A DNA stretch of 64,000 nucleotides, taken from NCBI GenBank assembly GCA_902494195.1, contig CABUSH010000008.1:1-64000 (forward strand), read 5' to 3'. The position numbers and the translations under genes are program-made. This stretch comes from an uncultured Collinsella sp. Lineage in GTDB: Bacteria > Actinomycetota > Coriobacteriia > Coriobacteriales > Coriobacteriaceae. Under the pieces are notes generated by a model that ran no database searches, had not been told where the DNA came from, and saw only the letters and a program-made list of their open reading frames with translations. Shown here piece after piece: positions 37,511 through 44,803 of this stretch; the stretch's first letter is position 1, and every line of letters starts with the position of its first letter.

Positions 37511-38029
37511 TTACGCCTCGTTTTCGATGGTGGCGCGGGCACGCTCGGCAGTCAGTTCTGCCAGACGCTCCTCGTCCACCAGGGTGAGGCCCTTGGTCGG
37601 GCACGCCTCGGCACACGCCGGACCGCCGGGACGGTCCACGCACAGGTCGCACTTGAGCACGAAGCTCTTAGTCTGCGAACCCACGCGAACGTCGCCCATC
37701 AAGACGGGGACCTGCGTGGTCGCCACGCTCACGGCGCCAAAGGGGCAGGCCATGACGCAGCTCTTGCAGCCGATGCAGTTGTCCTCGTTAACGCCGATGC
37801 GATGGTTCTTTGGATCAAAGAACAAGGCGCCCGTAGGACAAGCCTTGGCACACGGTGCATCCTCGCAGTGATGGCAAGCCACCGGTGCGGAGATCTCGTA
37901 CGTACGCGTCACGCGCAGGCGCGGCGCGGCGATGTTGCCGGGAATATCGTGTGCCTCGATGCACGCCGCCATACAGGTTTGGCACCCAATGCAACGTGAG
38001 GAATCGGCTACGACTCGTTTATTGCCCAT
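37511..38029 (-). CDS. hydN: HydN-type 4Fe-4S electron carrier
   Basis: Polyferredoxin of 172 residues (E. coli HydN has 175) assisting electron transfer from formate dehydrogenase. Four cysteine clusters: CIGCQTCMAACIEAH, CHHCEDAPCAKACPTGA, CIGCKSCVMACPFGA and CDLC...CAEACPTKG. ATG 38029 is favoured, since GGAGGGAGTG lies upstream, while GTG 38038 is too close to that site. It is the first gene of the formate hydrogenlyase operon, immediately upstream of fdhF as in enterobacteria. Confidence 0.92.
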   Translation of the reverse strand: MGNKRVVADSSRCIGCQTCMAACIEAHDIPGNIAAPRLRVTRTYEISAPVACHHCEDAPCAKACPTGALFFDPKNHRIGVNEDNCIGCKSCVMACPFGAVSVATTQVPVLMGDVRVGSQTKSFVLKCDLCVDRPGGPACAEACPTKGLTLVDEERLAELTAERARATIENEA

Positions 38030-38207
38030 GTTGTTCACTCCCTCCTGAATCCCATGCCGGAGAGACCCTGTCGACGTTGCCCCGGACCGCCCGTGGTCCG
38101 GCATCGACGTATCGAGCGCATGCGGCGAAACAGGCACTTCGATAGAATTCCTCCAACGATATACAGGTTAAATATACGCAGTTGCAGGTGGCAAACTTGA
38201 GCATAGG

Positions 38208-38233
38208 CCCTGCAATACGGCTGTATTGCAGGG
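38208..38233. promoter_or_regulatory. Perfect 11-bp palindrome upstream of hydN-fdhF-hyf
   Basis: CCCTGCAATAC-GGCT-GTATTGCAGGG (arms 38208-38218 and 38223-38233) lies about 180 nt upstream of hydN. It could be a transcription-factor site for the formate regulon. On the plus strand it is followed by GTTTT, but no gene ends nearby on that strand. The 426-bp gap (38030-38455) also has a 9-bp inverted repeat GTATTACAT (38279-38287)/ATGTAATAC (38328-38336). No clear sigma-54 or sigma-70 promoter could be assigned by eye, and no gene is seen in the gap. Confidence 0.45.
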
Positions 38234-38455
38234 GTTTTGGCAGGTTGGAACTATTCTCGGATTGCTATAAAGGTGAGTGTATTACATGCGTACATCCAGG
38301 AGAGATTTCACGCTCGTTTATAAAGGATGTAATACGTTTGATATATATTTCGCGCTCATTAACTTGAGTGCAATAAAGCAGTGGTTATAAGATTGGCTAT
38401 TATCCAATGTTGTATTTGACTATTCATATTGCACGCTAGCTAAGGGAGGGCAGTG

Positions 38456-38779
38456 ATGTCATCAACGCAAAAACGAGCCATCCTGCAGGTGCGCATTCGC
38501 GAAGAGGACAAACAGCATGCCGAGCGCCTCTACGACGCCATGGGCACATCGCTCGCCGAGGCTGTCCGTCTATTTGTCGCGCAGAGTATTTTGATGCGCA
38601 AGCTCCCCTTTCAGCCGGTCGCCGTGCGCTCCAAGGACGGCACGGCCGCCTATGGATTGCTCAAAGCATATGGGGACCCCAATCGCCGCTCCGAGGAGCG
38701 CAATGCCTGGATTGAATACCTAGCCACAGAAAGCGACGAGTCGGTTTTGGGTCCCGAGGAAGTAGATATCCATGAGTAG
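38456..38779 (+). CDS. RelB/DinJ-family antitoxin
   Basis: Ribbon-helix-helix antitoxin of about 107 residues, expected to bind DNA and neutralise the adjacent toxin. The N-terminal segment (AILQVRIREEDKQHAERLYDAMGTSLAEAVRLFV, given here only by its positions 8-41) has the RelB/DinJ pattern: a beta strand with alternating residues, then two helices ending in a hydrophobic run. ATG 38456 follows AGGGAGGG with good spacing. It overlaps the PIN-domain gene by 8 nt, a typical toxin-antitoxin arrangement, although RelB-type antitoxins more often partner RelE/ParE folds. Confidence 0.8.
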   Translation: MSSTQKRAILQVRIREEDKQHAERLYDAMGTSLAEAVRLFVAQSILMRKLPFQPVAVRSKDGTAAYGLLKAYGDPNRRSEERNAWIEYLATESDESVLGPEEVDIHE

Positions 38780-39248
38780 CACCATCATCGACGAGACCGT
38801 CATCCTGCGCTACCTGCTTAACGACGACGAGGTCCTGTCGCCGCGCGCCGCCAAGGTCATCGCCACGCGCACCGCTCGCGTCTACCCCGAAATCATCACG
38901 CGCGTCGTGGTCACGCTGCGCGACGTCTATAAGGTTCCCCGAGTTGAAATCGCGTCGGCCATGACCAAGCTGCTCGATGACGTCATGGTCGACGAGCCCA
39001 CCGTTGTCGCCCTTGCCGTCAAACTCTTTGGCAAGACCCATATGGACTTTACCGATTGCCTCCTCGCAGCCCGAACCGCCATCTACAACGATGATGTCGT
39101 GAGCTTTGGCAAGCCCATCATCCAAGGCATGATCGACTACCGCCGCCAGCGCCAAACCGCCGCCGACGCTCGCGACCGCGCCGCCGAAGCCCGCAGTCAC
39201 AGCACCGACTCCACCATCGACAAGCTCCGCCACCGCCCCCGCAGCTAA
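38772..39248 (+). CDS. PIN-domain toxin, VapC-like
   Basis: Putative Mg-dependent ribonuclease of 158 residues. PIN features: IIDETVILRYLLNDDE at the N-terminus, where the usual D-T/A-N-V motif reads D-E-T-V but keeps the first Asp, and HMDFTDCLLAARTA toward the C-terminus with two Asp near the expected positions. A basic, Arg-rich tail of about 30 residues follows. It overlaps the antitoxin by 8 nt. The pair sits alone on the plus strand next to repeats and a tRNA remnant, consistent with horizontal acquisition. Confidence 0.75.
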   Translation: MSSTIIDETVILRYLLNDDEVLSPRAAKVIATRTARVYPEIITRVVVTLRDVYKVPRVEIASAMTKLLDDVMVDEPTVVALAVKLFGKTHMDFTDCLLAARTAIYNDDVVSFGKPIIQGMIDYRRQRQTAADARDRAAEARSHSTDSTIDKLRHRPRS

Positions 39249-39263
39249 CCCCACCCCCTCCTA

Positions 39264-39330
39264 AGTTGCGGTGAAATAGTTCCTGGATTTAGGCTTGTTC
39301 GAGCTTTTCAGAAATTAATTCACCGCAACT
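39264..39330. repeat. 21-bp inverted repeat, degenerate copy
   Basis: AGTTGCGGTGAAATAGTTCCT at 39264-39284 differs by one base from the left arm at 1576-1596. The right arm (39312-39330, ending TTCACCGCAACT) is partly degenerate. It lies 16 nt after the PIN-domain gene. A further right-arm half-site is at about 39678-39691. Confidence 0.55.
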
Positions 39331-39380
39331 TCCAGGTTGGCCATCCGAAACCGTCAGCCTTGGACCGCGAATGCCACCGT

Positions 39381-39542
39381 TCGCCACGAAATGGGCCCAT
39401 CTACTACGTTTAACCGATTACCCTCGACCATACCGAAATCCGAAAAATCAAAACCGCTGGTAGACGGCTTGCCGATTTTCCGAAAATGCTGCTATGGTCG
39501 ACCCCTGCGGGCCAAACGTAGTAGATGGGCCGTTTTTGTGGC
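39381..39542. repeat. MITE-like palindromic element, copy B
   Basis: About 162 bp bounded by TCGCCACGAAATGGGCCCAT continuing CTACTACGTTT (39381-39411) and the inverted AAACGTAGTAGATGGGCC with TTTTTGTGGC (39514-39542). The inner core AAAACCGCTGGTAGACGGCT matches copies A and C. Relative to copy A it is inverted. No gene is seen in it; with the flanking repeats and tRNA remnant it fills the 740-bp gene-free stretch 39249-39987. Confidence 0.65.
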
Positions 39543-39732
39543 TCAACACCAGACCAGTCATTTTGGGACGGGCTTTTGACCACATTTGCCAGCCGATCGC
39601 TAGAGCAGTCAGAAAGCCCGCTCCAAATTGGCTACCCGGCCTTTAATGGGCTCGCAAAAGCCAAAAGACAGTCCGTATTTCACCGCAACTTAGGTGGGGC
39701 GCGGGGCGGCATCGATTCCCATCACCCCGTGC

Positions 39733-39804
39733 ACTTACGAAAATGGCTCTGGTCCCAAAAAGAACCAGAGCCATTCATCTATCCTATGGAGCGGGCGACG
39801 GGAA
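39733..39804 (-). repeat. Duplicated terminator plus 3' end of tRNA-Gly (remnant)
   Basis: About 72 bp repeat, with changes, the segment 39933-40005, which holds the terminator and 3' end of the intact tRNA-Gly. This copy has a perfect 12-bp hairpin AATGGCTCTGGT/ACCAGAGCCATT and the sequence TATCCTATGGAGCGGGCGAC, but breaks off after about 14 nt of tRNA. Between the copies, 39905-39930 carries a T-arm and acceptor end (GGGTTCGATTCCCGTCGCCC) in plus orientation. The arrangement looks like the scar of integration or rearrangement at a tRNA gene. Confidence 0.65.
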
Positions 39805-39936
39805 GTCCAAGGGCTTGCTTCGCAAACCCTTGTTTCGCTGCGGGCCATTGGCCCTTGCGTGCTGCGCTGGAAAATGCTCACGCATTTTCTCAGCTTCGCA
39901 CCCTGCCGGGTTCGATTCCCGTCGCCCGGCACGCTT

Positions 39937-39977
39937 ATGAAAACGGCTCTGGCACCAAATAGAGCCAAAGCCGTTAA
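39937..39977 (-). terminator. Terminator after the tRNA-Pro/tRNA-Gly pair
   Basis: On the minus strand AACGGCT...AGAGCCGTTTTC forms an imperfect stem just past the tRNA-Gly CCA end, with a short T-run. It is the divergent counterpart of the perfect hairpin in the duplicated copy at 39733-39804. Confidence 0.55.
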
Positions 39978-39987
39978 AACTATCCTA

Positions 39988-40061
39988 TGGAGCGGGCGAC
40001 GGGAATCGAACCCGCGTCATCAGCTTGGAAGGCTGGGGTTCTACCATTGAACTACGCCCGC
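39988..40061 (-). tRNA. tRNA-Gly (anticodon UCC)
   Basis: 74 nt with acceptor GCGGGCG/CGCCCGC, D-arm TAGTTCAATGGTA, anticodon loop CTTCCAA (TCC), T-arm GCGGGTTCGATTCCCGT, and encoded CCA at 39988-39990. It follows tRNA-Pro by 6 nt. Confidence 0.95.
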
Positions 40062-40067
40062 AAGATA

Positions 40068-40145
40068 TGGTCGGGACGACAGGATTTGAACCTGCGACAT
40101 CCTGCTCCCAAAGCAGGCGCGCTACCAAACTGCGCCACGTCCCGA
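40068..40145 (-). tRNA. tRNA-Pro (anticodon UGG)
   Basis: 78 nt with acceptor CGGGACG/CGTCCCG, D-arm GGCGCAGTTTGGTAGCGC, anticodon stem CTGCT/AGCAG with loop TTTGGGA (TGG), T-arm GCAGGTTCAAATCCTGT, discriminator A and encoded CCA at 40068-40070. Confidence 0.95.
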
Positions 40146-40235
40146 AGGTGTTGAGCAGCTAAGGTCTAAACCTTGCGTGTCCCAAAGCGAAGGAAATTAT
40201 AGGGGAGACTCCCCGCCTGTGCAAGCATTGATGCC

Positions 40236-41594
40236 TTAGCTCCTCGAATGTGCAACAAAACGACTATGGAGCAGGCCGATCACAAAAGCAACCAGGGCAA
40301 CCGGCGCCCACGCGGCACCGATATCCGTCAGCGGCAGCGCATCGAACGGCAGCCACGCGCCAGCAAAGAACGCATCGCGGACCGAAGTGATTACGCTCTG
40401 CACCGCGACAACGCCGCCGACCCAGACCCACACCTGCGGATGCGCATCACAAAAGCCGTGCACCAGGCCCATAAGTACCAGCACAATGGCAACGGGATAC
40501 AGAGCATTGAGCATAGGCACCGAGAACATAAGGATCACGTCAAGGCCCACGTTGGAGAGCAAGCACGAAAATGCGGCGAACACAAAGGCGAGAACCGCAA
40601 AGGGACGGCGCATGGCCTCCTCGGAAGCCTCCGCTCCCCCTTCAACCACGTACGTCTCGCAGAAGTAACGCGAGCAGCAGCTAATAAGACCGATGCACAC
40701 GTTCATGCAGGCAAGGAAAAAGATCGCAAAGACCACGACCGTGCCGGCAAGCCCAAAATGCATGGAGGCCGAACGGGCGAGGATGGCGGCGCCGTTGGTA
40801 GCATCGGGCATCACGGTGCCGAGCTGCATACCGGCAAGGCCCAAGCCGCAGTAGATGATGGCCATGAGCACGCCGGCGATCACACCGGAACGCGAAATCT
40901 CAAAGGCCACGCGCCTGTCATCGGTAACACCCAACTCGTGGATGGTCTCGGCGATGATGATGCCGAAGGCGAGCGACGCGAGCAGGTCCATGGTCTGGTA
41001 GCCAGTCAGAAAGCCCTGCACGGCGGCGCCTGCATCGTAAGGAGCCTGAGGCGCGGCAGCCGGTCCCAGCGGCGAGATCACGGCAGCACCCACGACCAGC
41101 ACAATGAGCGCAATGAGCGCGGGGCCCGTAATGCGGCCGAGCACGCGTGTGATGACACCCGGGCGCAGCGTGAGCGCAAACGCGACGACAAAGAAGCCAA
41201 CGGCAAACACCAGGCGAGCCGTACCGAGCGAGACGCCCTCGGGCAGCAGCGGCACCAGCATCTCGAAGGCCGTGGAGCTCGTGCGCGGAATAGCCAGGCA
41301 CGGGCCGATGGCCAGATACACAGCCGCGACAAAGAACTCACCGAACTTGGGGTGCACGCGGCCGGCAAGCTCACGCGCCGTTCCGGCGAGCGCCACGGCG
41401 ATAAAGCCCATAACAGGCAGGCCGATGGCAGCAATCAAAAAGCCAATCATGGCAAGTGGCGTGGCGGTACCGGCCTGAAGTGCCAGCAACGGCGGAATGA
41501 TGAGGTTACCGGCGCCAAAGAGCATCGAGAACAGCGCAATGCCGACGGTAACGACATGGTCGGAGCGCAGGCCGCGCGGGGCGGATGAAGCCAT
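40236..41594 (-). CDS. brnQ: Branched-chain amino acid:cation symporter
   Basis: LIVCS-family carrier importing Leu, Ile and Val with Na+ or H+. The 452-residue protein has about 12 hydrophobic segments. The N-terminal region (GIALFSMLFGAGNLIIPPLL) is the conserved LIVCS signature with its unwound helix-1 segment, and LTGYQTMDLLASLAFG is the second family motif. ATG 41594 (MASSAPRGLRS) is preceded by AAAGGTG. Monocistronic by position, between the tRNAs and the desulfurase gene. Confidence 0.92.
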   Translation of the reverse strand: MASSAPRGLRSDHVVTVGIALFSMLFGAGNLIIPPLLALQAGTATPLAMIGFLIAAIGLPVMGFIAVALAGTARELAGRVHPKFGEFFVAAVYLAIGPCLAIPRTSSTAFEMLVPLLPEGVSLGTARLVFAVGFFVVAFALTLRPGVITRVLGRITGPALIALIVLVVGAAVISPLGPAAAPQAPYDAGAAVQGFLTGYQTMDLLASLAFGIIIAETIHELGVTDDRRVAFEISRSGVIAGVLMAIIYCGLGLAGMQLGTVMPDATNGAAILARSASMHFGLAGTVVVFAIFFLACMNVCIGLISCCSRYFCETYVVEGGAEASEEAMRRPFAVLAFVFAAFSCLLSNVGLDVILMFSVPMLNALYPVAIVLVLMGLVHGFCDAHPQVWVWVGGVVAVQSVITSVRDAFFAGAWLPFDALPLTDIGAAWAPVALVAFVIGLLHSRFVAHSRS

Positions 41595-41618
41595 AGGCAC
41601 ACCTTTCGGGTCGAAACA

Positions 41619-41648
41619 AAAACGGGACGGGCAAAAACACCCGTCCCG
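41619..41648 (-). terminator. Terminator of the selD-desulfurase operon
   Basis: CGGGACGGG and CCCGTCCCG (41623-41631/41640-41648) form a 9-bp stem followed on the minus strand by TTTTTGTTTC, 14 nt after the desulfurase stop codon. Confidence 0.9.
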
Positions 41649-41662
41649 CAAGTATATACGCT

Positions 41663-42802
41663 CTAGCAGGCTAAATCGCGCAAAGCGTCAATCGCGGTGT
41701 CGACTTCCTCGGCCGTATTGAAATAGCCAAAAGAGAATCGGACGACACCCTGGCGCTCGGTTCCCAGCGCGCGGTGCATGAGCGGAGCGCAATGGGCGCC
41801 GGGGCGCGTCGCAATCCCCCACCCTTGCATGAGCGCGTCCGAGATCTCGGCCGAATCGATATCGCCCACGTTGAGTGAGACGATCGCCGAGCGCACGGGC
41901 TGATCAAACGCACCGTAGAGCGCAATGCCGGGGATTTCGCGAACACCGGCGAGGAAGCGCTCTGCAAGCGCTCGCTCGTGTGCCGCGATCGCCTCGACTC
42001 CGCCTTGGGCCTCGATAAAGTCGAGGCCGGCAGAAAGTCCCGCGATGCCGTGACCGTTGAGCGTGCCCGCCTCAAGGCGCGTGGGCCACTCAAGCGGCTG
42101 CAGTGCATCGAAGCTGTGCACACCCGTGCCGCCCATGGCCCACGGAGCCACGTCAATGCCCTCCGCCACGACCAGCCCGCCGGTCCCCTGCGGACCCATG
42201 AGCCCCTTGTGGCCGGTAAAGCACACGACGTCGAGCCCCATGGCCTGCATATCGATATGCGCCGTGCCGGCAGACTGAGAGGCATCGACGATCAACAGCG
42301 CGCCGGCCGCATGCGCGATGGCCGCCACGCGCGAAACGTCGACCGCGTTGCCGGTCACATTGGAGGCGTGCGTCACCACCACGGCACGCGTGCCCGGCGT
42401 GACCAACCGCTCGAGCTCGTCGTAGTCGAGCACGCCGTTCGCGTCGCAGCCCGCATGCTCAACGGTCACGCCCTGCTCTGCCGCCAGGCGGTTGAGCGGA
42501 CGCAGCACGGAGTTGTGCTCGAGCACCGTCGTGACCACACGGTCGCCGGGGCGCACCACGCCATTGATAACGGTGTTGAGCGCCGCGGTGGAGTTGAGCG
42601 TAAAGCACACATGGTCCGCCCTCGGGCAGCCCAAAAGGCGTGCGAGCTTGGCACGGCAAGCGTGAATCGTACGAGCGGCATCGAGGGCACCCGACGTGGC
42701 GCCGCGCCCGGCATTGCCGAGCGAGCACATCGCCTGCGTCACGGCATCGATGACCGTCTGCGGCTTATGCATGGTCGTCGCCGCGTTATCCAGGTAGATC
42801 AT
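41663..42802 (-). CDS. Cysteine desulfurase / selenocysteine lyase-like PLP enzyme
   Basis: Class V aminotransferase-fold enzyme of 379 residues, expected to mobilise S from Cys or Se from Sec as a persulfide or perselenide. It has the N-terminus IYLDNAATTMHKP, the PLP lysine in FTGHKGLMGPQGTGGL, VTHASNVTGNAVDV, and an active-site Cys in RPGAHCAPLMHRALG. The sequence type resembles the TIGR01977 group seen beside selD/yedF in anaerobes. ATG 42802 overlaps the DUF3343 stop as ATGA, with GGGAGGTCG upstream. Its place after selD, yedF and a Se/S-carrier-like gene suggests selenium donation. Confidence 0.85.
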   Translation of the reverse strand: MIYLDNAATTMHKPQTVIDAVTQAMCSLGNAGRGATSGALDAARTIHACRAKLARLLGCPRADHVCFTLNSTAALNTVINGVVRPGDRVVTTVLEHNSVLRPLNRLAAEQGVTVEHAGCDANGVLDYDELERLVTPGTRAVVVTHASNVTGNAVDVSRVAAIAHAAGALLIVDASQSAGTAHIDMQAMGLDVVCFTGHKGLMGPQGTGGLVVAEGIDVAPWAMGGTGVHSFDALQPLEWPTRLEAGTLNGHGIAGLSAGLDFIEAQGGVEAIAAHERALAERFLAGVREIPGIALYGAFDQPVRSAIVSLNVGDIDSAEISDALMQGWGIATRPGAHCAPLMHRALGTERQGVVRFSFGYFNTAEEVDTAIDALRDLAC

Positions 42803-43050
42803 CGCACGACCTCCCACATATCAATCACGGTATAGCCCTCGGTGGGAATGCCCGCTGCGGCAAGCGCGCCGCGCAGCAGTTCCTCATCCGAAGGCAGCGC
42901 CTTCCACGCCAAGCCGCAGCCGGCAGCGACCTCCCCGGGCACGGGAATCGTTCGCCCGGGAAGGCCGCGCTCAATGCACAGGGACTCGCAGCCCATGGCG
43001 GCCGCCGTGGTGGGAAACGTGATGACAAGCGCCGGGCGCTTCTCCCTCAT
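42799..43050 (-). CDS. DUF3343 (putative Se/S carrier-like) protein
   Basis: 83-residue cytoplasmic protein of PF11823 type: CESLCIERGLPGR, then PVPGEVAAGCGLAW. It is paralogous to the protein at 15553-15948 but lacks the Cys-rich N-terminal tail. The two genes share the same ribosome-binding context GGAGTTGCCATG. ATG 43050 is chosen on that basis. It is 4-nt coupled to the desulfurase and lies 19 nt after yedF. Probably shuttles Se or S between the desulfurase and YedF/SelD; not biochemically established. Confidence 0.75.
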   Translation of the reverse strand: MREKRPALVITFPTTAAAMGCESLCIERGLPGRTIPVPGEVAAGCGLAWKALPSDEELLRGALAAAGIPTEGYTVIDMWEVVR

Positions 43051-43069
43051 GGCAACTCCAACCAATACG

Positions 43070-43696
43070 CTACGGGCGCACGACGCGCACGGCCTGCTCC
43101 ATCTTCTCCACGATCACGTACATGTTGGTGACCTCGCCCACCGCAAGCTGGTCTTTAATGCCATAGTGGTCCAGGCAGGTGCCGCAGGTAAGGATCTCGA
43201 CGCCCTGCTCGGCCAGACCCTTCAGGTCGTCGAGCACCGGCGACCCCTCGACGGTGAGCTTGGCGCCGCCGTTGTAGAACAGCATGGTCGCGGGCAGTTC
43301 CTCCTGCTGCGTCACGGCAAAGATAAACGCCTTCATGAGCTTGTGGCCCAGCTCGTCGTCGCCGCGGCCCATGCAATCGGTGTAGACGGAAATGACGAGT
43401 TTGCCCTTGCCGGCGCTGGCGTCGCAGAAAGCGGCACCGTCCTGCTCGGGGTCCGCAACGGCCACGGCACCGGCGGTCACGACAGTCACGTGCCACTCGG
43501 CGTCCGAGATCTTCTCGACCGAGGCCATGCAGCCCTTCTCCTGCGCCATCTTGGAGATGTTCTTGACGGCGGTCTCGTTATCGACCGAGGTCACCACGGC
43601 ACCCTCGCCATCAAGCTGTTTGAGTGCCTTAAGCGTCTTGACGACGGGCAGCGGGCAGGCATCGCCCATGGCATTGATTTCAATCTTGGTTGACAT
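43070..43696 (-). CDS. yedF: Selenium metabolism protein YedF
   Basis: 208-residue protein of the TIGR03527 type: an N-terminal TusA/SirA-like domain with the CPxP motif (GDACPLPVVKTLKAL, about 11-25) joined to a DsrE/F-like domain with TDCMGRGDDELGHKL and CGTCLDHYGI. In known Sec-using anaerobes it co-occurs with selD and is thought to bind or transfer selenium. ATG 43696 follows AAAGGAAAAACT. Located between selD and a Se/S carrier-like gene. Confidence 0.88.
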   Translation of the reverse strand: MSTKIEINAMGDACPLPVVKTLKALKQLDGEGAVVTSVDNETAVKNISKMAQEKGCMASVEKISDAEWHVTVVTAGAVAVADPEQDGAAFCDASAGKGKLVISVYTDCMGRGDDELGHKLMKAFIFAVTQQEELPATMLFYNGGAKLTVEGSPVLDDLKGLAEQGVEILTCGTCLDHYGIKDQLAVGEVTNMYVIVEKMEQAVRVVRP

Positions 43697-43753
43697 AGTT
43701 TTTCCTTTCGAATAAATCGTTTTTGAACGGTACATAGCTCAATAAACGTGTCG

Positions 43754-44803
43754 TTAACGGACAACGTGGACGGCAGGACCGCCTGGCACCGGCTCGCACA
43801 CGTGACCGACGACGGCGGCGATACGCCCCTCGGCATCCAGGCGACGCGCAAGCTCATCCACATCGGCAGCAGGCGCCGCGATGAGCAAACCACCCGAGGT
43901 CTGCGGATCGTACAGCGCATCCAGCATGCCCGGCTCCAGATCCTCGTCGGCAGCCACACGCAGGCCAAAGAAGTCCTGGTTGCGGTAGGAGCCCGCGGGG
44001 ATAATGCCCAGACGCGCCATGTCAAGCACCTGGTCAAAGAGCGGCACCGCCCCCGACGCAAGCTCAACCTGCACGCCCGAGCCCTCGGCCATCTCGCACG
44101 CGTGCCCGATCAGACCAAAGCCCGTAATGTCGGTGCAGCCGTGAAGCTCGAGCCCCTCGGCCAGACGAATCGGGGCCTCGTTGAGGGTGCGCATCGAGTC
44201 AAACATGGCTGCAGCCTCGTCCTGCTCGATGAGCTCGCCCTTAATGGCCGTGGTGATAATGCCCGAGCCGATCGCCTTGGTCAGCAGCAGATCATCGCCC
44301 ACGCGTGCGCCGCTGTTGGCGAGCATGCGGTCGAGCGCGACAAAGCCGCTCACAGACAGGCCGTACTTGGGCTCGTCGTCGTTGATGGTATGGCCGCCCG
44401 CGATGGAGCAACCCGCCTCGACGCACTTGTCGGCGCCGCCCGCCAGAATCTGACCGGCAACCTCGATGCCCAGACAACTGGGTATGCAGAGCAGGTTCAT
44501 GGCATGGCTCGGTCGCCCGCCCATGGCGTAGATGTCCGACAGCGAGTTGGCCGCGGCAATCTGACCAAACAGGAACGGGTCGTCGACCATCGGCGGGAAG
44601 AAGTCGATGGACTGCACAAGCCCCAGGTTCTCCCCTACGCGGAAGACGCTCGCATCGTCGGAGGTATCGAACCCCACGAGCAAGTTGTCGTTATGCACAT
44701 TGGGTAAATCGCCCAGAACCTGGGCGAGGGCTCCAGGAGCCAACTTAGCGGCTCAACCGCTCGCGGCCGTCATGGACGTGAGCCTCATGGTGTCCTTAGC
44801 CAT
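43754..44803 (-). CDS. selD: Selenide, water dikinase containing selenocysteine (in-frame UGA)
   Basis: Makes selenophosphate from selenide and ATP. The 349-residue frame has TGA at 44753-44755, codon 17, in MTAASGUAAKLAPGAL. This is the position of catalytic Cys17 in E. coli SelD, with the essential Lys20 also present. Without recoding, the protein would lack its first 20 residues. Further motifs: NLLVGFDTSDDASVF, DFFPPMVDDPF and the Gly-rich AGGHTINDDEPKYG. ATG 44803 follows GGAAGGGGG and lies inside the end of the glycosyltransferase gene (8-nt overlap). Sec-containing SelD is known in several anaerobes. Confidence 0.93.
44710..44755 (-). promoter_or_regulatory. Candidate SECIS hairpin in selD
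   Basis: Beginning 27 nt after the UGA (44755-44753), CGCCCAG-GTT-CTGGGCG (44726-44710) forms a perfect 7-bp hairpin. An alternative GGCTC-CTG-GAGCC lies closer. Position fits a bacterial SECIS, but which hairpin SelB reads is uncertain. Confidence 0.5.

Noticed and set aside
38208..38238. Plus-strand rho-independent terminator
   Set aside because: The stem is followed by GTTTT, but no plus-strand gene lies upstream; an operator for the divergent minus-strand operon is more plausible.
39525..40050. Plus-strand ORFs of 118-145 residues over the tRNA-Gly region
   Set aside because: They run through duplicated terminators, tRNA remnants and the intact tRNA-Gly; an artefact of GC-rich open frames.
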